Assembly (NCBI GenBank): GCA_964419225.1
Contig: CAYQPF010000234.1
Location: 1 to 5,948, forward strand
DNA from: CAYQPF01 sp964419225
GTDB lineage: Bacteria; Cloacimonadota; Cloacimonadia; Cloacimonadales; CAYQPF01
Reading direction: 5' to 3'
Length of the DNA stretch: 5,948 bases
Shown: piece after piece, positions 1-5,948 of the stretch
Layout: each line of letters opens with the position of its first letter
Numbering within the stretch: the first letter of the stretch is position 1
Notes under the pieces: model-generated
What the model was told of the DNA's origin: nothing
Databases searched by the model: none
What the model saw: only the letters and a program-made list of their open reading frames with translations
Program-made: the position numbers and the translations under genes

Positions 1-3000
1 GTGCGAAGGGAAGTCCAATTGAATTTTCAGCCTGAGTACCTTACAGATAATCAGTTGATAGGTCGATGTCGAGATATAGGCATAGTATTTGTAATTTTTC
101 AGGCGACCCGTTTACGTTTGGATTTTCAGGAATTCATTCAGCTATTGTTAACAACAGGTCGGGAAACAGGTGGATTCATTGATTGTTTAGATTTTGGAGA
201 TAAGGGGAATAACAGTCTTATTTATTTTGGTGCACCGATATCCTATGAGAACAATTTATTAAGAGCAGTTAATTTTGCTGAGACTCTTAAGCGGGAGAGT
301 AAAATTCCTTTGCGGATAGGAATTACAACGGGGACAGTTTTGGCTTGGATGCTTGGAAATCAGACACAGGCAGCATATGCCTGCCTGGGAAGTTCCGTGA
401 ATTTAGCTGCCAGGATGATGATGGAAGCACAATGGAACCAAATTCTTGTTACCCAAACCATATATCAGAATTTGAATAAGATGTATTTGTTTGCTTCCTT
501 GGGTGAAGCATTATTTAAGGGATATCAAAAGCCAGTTGATTTGTATGAATTGATCCGCAAGGAATCACATTTGTTTCGGCAATGTAAGCATGCAAAGTTA
601 ATAGGACGCGACAAGGAATTAGCCATACTCCAGGATTTATATTCTGATTTGAATACGGCAGGTTCGACACGGATAGTTTATATTTATGGATCTGCGGGTA
701 TGGGTAAAACCTGTCTGGTGGATAGTTTTTTAAGTGAACTGGAAGATCAGCCTGAGATTTGTTTCATTAAGGGAGACAGTATTCTGAACAAGAGTTTACA
801 GCCATTCAGTCAATTGTTGGAGACATATTTGGAGTTAAGTCAGAATCAGGATGAGAAGGTCAGGAAGGAGATTTTTGAGCTAAATTTTCAGAAGTTGGTA
901 GAATGTGACAGTAAGGAGCATACAGAATTGAGTAAATATGCACAGAATCTCAGGCAGACCAAATCTTTTCTAGCAGAGTTATTACACATCAAAACAGAGG
1001 ATAGTCTTTATACACAGCTTGATCCACAGTCCCGATTCAATAACACGGTTTTTGCGTTGAGAGATTTTTTACTCTATTTATCGACAAGGAAGAACTTGAT
1101 TTTGGTTGTAGATGATTTACAGTGGTTGGACAAAGATTCACGTTTCGTGTTACAGGTTTTGTTGAGAGTCTTGCCGAAACATGCAATTCTTTTATTAGTA
1201 ACTGCCAGGATTGAGGATAGTTCGGCAAAAATTGTCTTACCTTTGGAAGATGATTTGGCAAGTGTGGAAATTGATTTGAATAAACTTTCCGATACAAGTA
1301 TAACAGAACTTATTACCGGAATTTTCGGACAGATTCCAGGAGAAGAATTATTCCGGTTTCTGGAAACAAAAACAAAGGGAAATCCTTTCTATTTGGAGCA
1401 ATATTGTTATTTCTTAAAGGAAAACAATTTTATCAGGCAGGGCAAAAAAGAGGTTGAACTTTTACTTAATCCTACCGAATTGCCTTCATCGGTGAATCAG
1501 ACAATTGTTGCCAGAATAGACAGGCTGTCTCAGCAGTTAAAAAATATAGTACAAATAGCATCTGTATTGGGGCAGGAATTTGATATCAGGATACTCAGAT
1601 CGATTCTACAGACCTTTCAGAATTTAAACTTTGCACAAAATCCTGATTTACAGCTTTCAGAGGGAATCAAGGAGAGGATCTGGTCTGTATATTCCGAGAT
1701 CAAGTATATTTTCTCGCATGCACTGTTGCGTGATTCTGCTTATGAAATGCAGCTTCGGACGAGGTTGAAAGAGATCCATAGATTTGCAGCCAAAACAATT
1801 GAAGAATATTATCCCCAGAATTCCGATTATTTCTTTGATTTGGGTTATCATTATGAAAATGCCGGGGACTTAGAGCATGCCGGTAAATATTTTGAATTTG
1901 CAGTGGAGAAAGCTCTCGATAATTATCAGAATCATTTTGCCTTGACTTGTCTGGAAAAGGTTGTGTTATTTACAAAAGATCTGAATAAGAAACTTAATAT
2001 GAATTTCAAGAGAGCCAGTATTTATTGTCTTATGGGAAAAAGAGAGGAAGAATTAGCCATTATCAAAGAGAATCTTGCTCCAGCCCAAGAGAATAAACTA
2101 CTGGAATGGGAAATCCGATATAAAAGTCAGTTAGGAGCACATTTGGAGAAGTATGGGGAGATGCAGCAGGGCATTGAAGTGTTAAAAGAGGCTCTGGGTA
2201 TGTTGACAGAAGAGATTAAAACAAAGTCTCCATTTATATATGCCAGATTAGCTTCAGCGTTAGGAAGTATATATTTCAAATTAGGTGATTTGGAACAGGC
2301 AAAGGAATATTTTTTGGAAGATATGCGGGTGAGTGATGCCAGTGATGACAGTTATGGTTTTCAAAGAGCGATGACTAATCTTGGGGTAATTCATGGTTAT
2401 AAAGGCGAATTTGATAAATCTTTGGAGTGTTTTATGGCTTATGCCACAAAAAACCGGAAACTAAACAAAGCTGATGAATGTATTCTTTATGGGAATGTTG
2501 CCCAAACTTATGGGATGATGGGTGATTTTGTGAATGCCAAAGAATATATGACCAAGCAAATGGATCTGAGCATTGAAATTGGCGATAGAGCCGGGTTATG
2601 TTCTGCCTTGGGGAATTTTGCTATATATTATCATTACCAGCAGGATTATGAAAAATCCTTGGATAGTTTTGACCAATGGGAGCAGACTGCCCTGGAAATG
2701 GGAAATAAAATGAGTGCAGCTGATGCAGTTGCCAATAAAGGGCAGGTTTATGCTACGATGGGAAAGTGGGATGAAGCAATTGCCTGTTTCCAGAAGAAAA
2801 AAGAAGTGTCTCTTGCTTTGGGAGATATCTATGGAGGATATCGGGCATTAACTGCTATTGCTGATTATTATGTACATAAGCAGGAGATCTCTTTGGCCTT
2901 ATCCAGTTATCTTGAGGCAGAACAAAAGGCTCAAATGATAGCAAATCCTAAGGTTTATGTCGAGGCACGGGATTTTACAGCAGATCTTTATTATCAAATG

Positions 3001-3114
3001 TGGAAAGAAGAGCCTCAGGAAGAATACCGACTGGGAGCATTGGAACGTTATGAAGCAATCAACAGCGACGGAAAGTATGATGAGAAGATAAGAGAGTTAG
3101 TTGTTAGTTGTTAG
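1..3114 (+). CDS. Soluble adenylyl cyclase-like protein: class III cyclase (C2-type) + AAA/STAND ATPase + TPR array; 5'-partial
   Basis: Probable cytoplasmic signalling enzyme making cyclic nucleotide (ATP to cAMP most likely), with an ATPase and protein-binding repeats as the sensing or regulatory part. Seen, numbering from the GTG at base 1: a class III cyclase domain at about 25-185, with FGDKG (65-69), RIGITTG (105-111) and VNLAAR (133-138), which keeps the catalytic Asn134 and Arg138. A KGYQKPVDLYEL tail leads into an ATPase module starting at IGRDKEL (201-207), with Walker A GSAGMGKT (230-237), Walker B LVVDDLQWLD (368-377) and TKGNPFYLEQ near 458-467. A probable winged-helix region follows (about 494-600), then TPR-like helices from about 610, most regular at 747-980 with a 40-residue period. 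The cyclase resembles the second (C2) domain of mammalian soluble adenylyl cyclase, including the AARMMM stretch, and lacks the first metal-binding Asp. A C1 domain is therefore expected upstream. The GTG at base 1 is simply the window edge, so the true start is probably outside. The frame is intact to TAG at 3112. cAMP rather than cGMP is inference; the ATPase-TPR assignment is firm. Confidence 0.92.
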   Translation: MRREVQLNFQPEYLTDNQLIGRCRDIGIVFVIFQATRLRLDFQEFIQLLLTTGRETGGFIDCLDFGDKGNNSLIYFGAPISYENNLLRAVNFAETLKRESKIPLRIGITTGTVLAWMLGNQTQAAYACLGSSVNLAARMMMEAQWNQILVTQTIYQNLNKMYLFASLGEALFKGYQKPVDLYELIRKESHLFRQCKHAKLIGRDKELAILQDLYSDLNTAGSTRIVYIYGSAGMGKTCLVDSFLSELEDQPEICFIKGDSILNKSLQPFSQLLETYLELSQNQDEKVRKEIFELNFQKLVECDSKEHTELSKYAQNLRQTKSFLAELLHIKTEDSLYTQLDPQSRFNNTVFALRDFLLYLSTRKNLILVVDDLQWLDKDSRFVLQVLLRVLPKHAILLLVTARIEDSSAKIVLPLEDDLASVEIDLNKLSDTSITELITGIFGQIPGEELFRFLETKTKGNPFYLEQYCYFLKENNFIRQGKKEVELLLNPTELPSSVNQTIVARIDRLSQQLKNIVQIASVLGQEFDIRILRSILQTFQNLNFAQNPDLQLSEGIKERIWSVYSEIKYIFSHALLRDSAYEMQLRTRLKEIHRFAAKTIEEYYPQNSDYFFDLGYHYENAGDLEHAGKYFEFAVEKALDNYQNHFALTCLEKVVLFTKDLNKKLNMNFKRASIYCLMGKREEELAIIKENLAPAQENKLLEWEIRYKSQLGAHLEKYGEMQQGIEVLKEALGMLTEEIKTKSPFIYARLASALGSIYFKLGDLEQAKEYFLEDMRVSDASDDSYGFQRAMTNLGVIHGYKGEFDKSLECFMAYATKNRKLNKADECILYGNVAQTYGMMGDFVNAKEYMTKQMDLSIEIGDRAGLCSALGNFAIYYHYQQDYEKSLDSFDQWEQTALEMGNKMSAADAVANKGQVYATMGKWDEAIACFQKKKEVSLALGDIYGGYRALTAIADYYVHKQEISLALSSYLEAEQKAQMIANPKVYVEARDFTADLYYQMWKEEPQEEYRLGALERYEAINSDGKYDEKIRELVVSC

Positions 3115-3115
3115 T
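3096..3115 (+). repeat. GTTAGTT heptamer tandem repeat across the cyclase stop codon
   Basis: Two perfect GTTAGTT copies (3096-3102, 3103-3109) are followed by a six-base partial copy (3110-3115). The array encodes the last residues (LVVSC) of the cyclase-ATPase-TPR protein and contains its TAG stop (3112-3114). Because the unit is not a multiple of three, loss of one copy would shift the frame and move the stop to TAG 3149-3151; gain of a copy would leave the present stop in place. The repeat is short and may be chance low complexity. Confidence 0.6.
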
Positions 3116-3203
3116 GAAGAGAAGAGGAAGGCATTTTCTCCTTCTGACTAGTCTGACCAGTCAGACATGTCCGACTCTTCCAATCTCCCCCTAACTCTAT
3201 CAA
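3115..3203. other. Convergent intergenic spacer, no clear terminator
   Basis: This spacer separates the 3' ends of the two convergent genes. It begins with a purine-rich stretch, carries a weak five-base-pair inverted repeat (GAAGG 3127-3131 with CCTTC 3140-3144, eight-base loop), then the 9-bp-spaced TCNGAC repeat, then a pyrimidine-rich stretch. Neither strand shows a strong GC-rich hairpin followed by a T run. On the minus strand the weak hairpin is followed by TCTTCTCTTC, which is only a marginal terminator candidate. No open reading frame, tRNA or promoter is supported here. Confidence 0.7.
3143..3178. repeat. Four 9-bp-spaced TCNGAC units with overlapping dyads
   Basis: Four units follow each other exactly nine bases apart: TCTGACTAG (3143-3151), TCTGACCAG (3152-3160), TCAGACATG (3161-3169) and the degenerate TCCGACTCT (3170-3178). 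The junctions form GAC-NN-GTC dyads: GACTAGTC (3146-3153) and GACATGTC (3164-3171) are perfect palindromes, with GACCAGTC (3155-3162) between them. GTCTGAC-CA-GTCAGAC (3151-3166) is a perfect seven-base inverted repeat; as RNA it would fold as six pairs with a four-base loop, extendable by three pairs across a 2x2 internal loop. It could be a bidirectional 3'-end hairpin, a dispersed intergenic repeat, or a protein-binding array. The sequence alone does not decide. Confidence 0.6.
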
Positions 3204-5948
3204 TTACTTCACGAGCAGCATCTTGCGGGTGATACTCTTATTCGGGGTACTCAATTTATAGAAATAGATTCCGCTTGAGACAGGATTCTGACTGGAATTA
3301 GTACCTTTCCAGGTGATATTGTGCTGACCGGACTCCAATTGTTCATTGAGCAGAGTTGTAACTCTTTGGCCTTTGATATTGAAGATTTCCAGTGTGACCT
3401 TGCCGGAAGTGGGAAGAGTAAAAGAGATCTGAGTTTCAGGGTTGAAAGGATTAGGATAGTTTTGGTTCAGGGTGAGAGGCTGAGAAGGGGAGATAGCCTG
3501 GTCGTTCACCGGGAGTTGGGAGAGATCGATCTTTTGGACAAGGTAAGTATAGTAATTTTCAAATGGAGGCAAAGGGGAATTTCTCCAAACCAGATAGGTG
3601 TTTTGATTATCGATTGGGTATAATTGGGGTTTGAAATAGTTTGCACAATATCCCAAAGACAGATTATTACTAATTTCATCGGTATTATTACTGAATCTGG
3701 TAAAGAAGAGGGAAGTATTCTCTACATTATAACCTCTAAGATATGATATTCCGAGATTATTACCGAAATTCCCTGCTGTGAATGAATAAACACTATCAGA
3801 GATTAAAAGACCTTCTTCATCCAATTGCTCAAAAAATTCATTGTCGATAAGAGCATACTTTTGCAGGATTAAGCGGTTTTCAGATGTGCTGGCATCACGA
3901 TAGATGACATTAAAGATATTATTTTCAAAACCATAAATCTGATGATCTGAATAGTTACTATTGTTCATGATAACATGCCCGACTAAGGGATAAACTAACG
4001 AGAAATCGGAATATCTGATGATCTGAATTCGTAATTCATAAAAATTGTTGACCCAGAATAGGAGAAGACCCTGGGAAGTATGAAATGCATTGACATTTAC
4101 CTGATAGAGGTTTGAGGCAACCTGCAGTCCGGAAGTTGGTAAGGAAGGCTCAGGGATAAGATCATCAGATAAATGGTGCATGTAAATATTGTAGGTGTAG
4201 CCTGTGTCTTCTAGTTTGAAGAAAAGCAGATCCTGCCCAAAAATGCCGGCAAGTCCTTTATCGAAGCACAGTTCCGTAATTGTATTGTCGAAGGTGGTTT
4301 CATTGTAGAGCTTATGTACATAGTAGTCCTGTTGGTAAATTGGAGTTTGATAGAAAGCCCAGATACAATCCGGTCTGTTTTCATAATGGAAATAGGGATA
4401 CAAATCCTCATAATTGAAGTTTGTTTCACCCATATTATTAATATTTTTACCCCGCCAGTAGTTTGCATTGTCTCTATAAGAAATTATATAGTTTTGGGCA
4501 GGAGATTTGTGTACTCGTGTAATTGAATTAGGTGAATTGTAATTTTCGGCAACAATAGTTTTACCTGCGTAAGGTAATATATTATTACCATCAGAATCAA
4601 TTTTGTACATTCGTAAATCAATATATTGTTGAAACATAGTGAAATTATCGGCATCAGCAAAAAAGTAGTTGGGAAATCCCATTCGTCCAAAATAGAAGTT
4701 TTCGGTATCTATTTCTGAATAGTTGTATCCTGGATCAACGATACATTGCTGTTGATAATTGCTCCCCAGATAGTCGAAGAGATGCCGGGAAAAAGTTTGA
4801 TTATAGGTTGTCATGTAAATGCGATCATTCAGGAGAATCCAGTTGTATTGGCAATCATACTCTAAGAGAAGGGAAGGATTGCCGATGATAATACCCTGAT
4901 CAAAGGCAAAAGTATTGTCCTGATTTAGAATTTGTAATCTTAAGAAATGGGTTAAAACAGGGTCATAATAGAAAATAATTAATTTTCCTGTAGGAGATAT
5001 TCCAGAAGAAATTAAGTATGCAGAGGGTAAAACAGCTTCTTCAGAGATTGAGTCTCCGCTACTATTATATTTTTGGATAGAAAGCTGATGGGAGTTATTT
5101 GTAGTTTTTTTGAGCAAATAGAATTCGCTGTCGTTTATAAAAGTCATAGACTTTCTATTGTTACCAGTTAGGTACCAAAGAGGTTCACCAGATGGAGAGT
5201 ATTTAGTGATATTAGAATTGGATAACGGATCACCGATCACAAAAGAGTTATCTGCAAACACGTGAATTTGAGCATCGTATCCGGCATATACTGTATGTCC
5301 GGTAAAAAGCAAATCACCTGTGGGAGAGAATCTATAATAAGCATAATTGTTTTGAGTAGAATTGTAATTTGAAGTGAATATGTATAATCCGTCCGGATAA
5401 GTTCGGCAAATTTTTACAGCTTGTGGATTATTCGCAATTTGCTGTTGCCAGGCAACGGAGCCGGTTGTGTTCACTTTAAGCAGAATCAGATTTTCCGAAT
5501 TTTTAAAACAAAGATAAGCTCCACCGTCAGGATCCGGGATGAATCCATCGAAGGCTGTGAGATAGTTGTTTGTGATACAGGTAAATGAGTCTGTCAGATA
5601 AACTCCGTTTTCTCCCCAGAGACGTTGTCCTGTCTGGTTGATCTTTTGAGCTTTTAATCTGATATTCGGATAAGGATTGTGTTCTATCCAAGAGATAATG
5701 AGACAATTGTCTGAGGTTGTGATGATATTGGGACTTGTCTGAGTGAACTGGTTATTTGTATTCGGATCAGGCATGATCTGCCAGAGAGAATCTCCGACAC
5801 TATTTGTGGCTTGCAGATAGATTTTGCTTGTTTGACCATCAACCTGAGCCCAGGCGTGGAAAACATTTTCCGAAATATTAACAGAAGAATTATTCCAGGT
5901 TACATCCCGGTGCTCCATCATTTTGGCGGGTTGGGGCCATTGCAGTTG
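3204..5948 (-). CDS. Secreted repeat (propeller-like) protein with C-terminal type IX-like sorting domain; 5'-partial
   Basis: Large exported or cell-surface protein of unknown specific function. Seen, numbering from the ATG at 5921: residues about 37-345 carry repeated units with a hydrophobic strand, a T/S-G-(D/E/Q)-x-L turn and often Trp, for example NSVGDSLWQ (40-48), NQTGQRLWG (95-103), NTTGSVAWQ (151-159), SPTGDLLF (199-206) and SPSGEPLWY (242-250), spaced about 43-56 residues. This suggests beta-propeller blades. The middle (about 350-790) is rich in Asn, Tyr and Phe and less regular. The last 87 residues (bases 3207-3467) form a sorting domain with YPNPFNP (822-828), EIFNIKGQRV, SGIYFYKL and a basic tail ending RKMLLVK, as in Por secretion tail/FlgD-like Ig domains of FCB bacteria. 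The frame stays open upstream of ATG 5921 to the window edge, reading QLQWPQPAK before it, and no Shine-Dalgarno sequence precedes that ATG. The real start and signal peptide therefore probably lie beyond base 5948. Export by a type IX-like route is family knowledge, not shown here. Confidence 0.92.
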   Translation of the reverse strand, partial: QLQWPQPAKMMEHRDVTWNNSSVNISENVFHAWAQVDGQTSKIYLQATNSVGDSLWQIMPDPNTNNQFTQTSPNIITTSDNCLIISWIEHNPYPNIRLKAQKINQTGQRLWGENGVYLTDSFTCITNNYLTAFDGFIPDPDGGAYLCFKNSENLILLKVNTTGSVAWQQQIANNPQAVKICRTYPDGLYIFTSNYNSTQNNYAYYRFSPTGDLLFTGHTVYAGYDAQIHVFADNSFVIGDPLSNSNITKYSPSGEPLWYLTGNNRKSMTFINDSEFYLLKKTTNNSHQLSIQKYNSSGDSISEEAVLPSAYLISSGISPTGKLIIFYYDPVLTHFLRLQILNQDNTFAFDQGIIIGNPSLLLEYDCQYNWILLNDRIYMTTYNQTFSRHLFDYLGSNYQQQCIVDPGYNYSEIDTENFYFGRMGFPNYFFADADNFTMFQQYIDLRMYKIDSDGNNILPYAGKTIVAENYNSPNSITRVHKSPAQNYIISYRDNANYWRGKNINNMGETNFNYEDLYPYFHYENRPDCIWAFYQTPIYQQDYYVHKLYNETTFDNTITELCFDKGLAGIFGQDLLFFKLEDTGYTYNIYMHHLSDDLIPEPSLPTSGLQVASNLYQVNVNAFHTSQGLLLFWVNNFYELRIQIIRYSDFSLVYPLVGHVIMNNSNYSDHQIYGFENNIFNVIYRDASTSENRLILQKYALIDNEFFEQLDEEGLLISDSVYSFTAGNFGNNLGISYLRGYNVENTSLFFTRFSNNTDEISNNLSLGYCANYFKPQLYPIDNQNTYLVWRNSPLPPFENYYTYLVQKIDLSQLPVNDQAISPSQPLTLNQNYPNPFNPETQISFTLPTSGKVTLEIFNIKGQRVTTLLNEQLESGQHNITWKGTNSSQNPVSSGIYFYKLSTPNKSITRKMLLVK

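Noticed and set aside
1037..1297. 86-codon minus-strand open frame
   Set aside because: It is antisense to the Walker B region of the ATPase module, with low-complexity composition and no family resemblance.
1657..1851. 64-codon minus-strand open frame
   Set aside because: It is a shadow of the cyclase-ATPase-TPR gene, with no motif.
3126..3145. Possible intrinsic terminator hairpin (GAAGG/CCTTC)
   Set aside because: The stem is only five base pairs with an eight-base loop, and no real T run follows on either strand; too weak to call.
3143..3178. CRISPR-like repeat
   Set aside because: The units are nine bases with no spacers of CRISPR size and no cas genes nearby.
3321..3623. 100-codon plus-strand open frame
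   Set aside because: It lies antisense to the conserved C-terminal sorting domain and adjoining region of the secreted protein, has no recognisable motif, and looks like a shadow frame.
4211..4690. Overlapping short frames on both strands (4211-4468 minus, 4314-4526 plus, 4484-4690 minus)
   Set aside because: All lie within the secreted-protein gene in other frames; none has a recognisable domain or a clear ribosome binding site.
5684..5866. 60-codon minus-strand open frame
   Set aside because: It is a shadow frame within the 5' part of the secreted-protein gene.

Overview
The window holds two long, convergent protein-coding genes that fill almost all of it, with a short repeat-bearing intergenic spacer (about 3115-3203) between their 3' ends. 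Both reading frames stay open to the window edges, so each gene is probably 5'-truncated here. No tRNA, rRNA, CRISPR array, insertion sequence, phage gene or origin is visible.

Organism: the minus-strand protein ends in a YPNPFNP-type C-terminal sorting domain, as found in secreted proteins of the Fibrobacterota-Chlorobiota-Bacteroidota (FCB) superphylum. The plus-strand protein is a cyclase-ATPase-TPR protein. The pair, the modest GC content by eye, and the secreted-protein repeat style ('...TGQRLWGENGV...') suggest an uncultured FCB bacterium. Cloacimonadota is my best guess, from family resemblance only; Calditrichota, Marinimicrobia or Ignavibacteria are alternatives.

Plus strand, 1-3114: a large cytoplasmic signalling protein. 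It runs from a class III nucleotide cyclase domain of the C2 type seen in soluble adenylyl cyclase, through an AAA/STAND-like ATPase with intact Walker A and B motifs and a probable winged-helix region, to a long array of roughly 40-residue TPR repeats. The catalytic partner domain (C1) is expected just upstream of the window.

Spacer, 3115-3203: contains four 9-bp-spaced TCNGAC units with overlapping dyad symmetry. It is preceded by a GTTAGTT heptamer repeat that covers the stop codon of the cyclase gene. No convincing intrinsic terminator is seen.

Minus strand, 5948-3204: a large exported, repeat-rich protein, probably beta-propeller-like, with a C-terminal type IX secretion-like sorting domain. 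Its N-terminus and signal peptide lie beyond the right edge.

The two genes are in opposite orientation and nothing in the sequence ties them to one pathway. I see no clear new multi-gene system. The most unusual local signals are the palindromic 9-bp repeat in the spacer and the slippage-prone stop codon of the cyclase gene.
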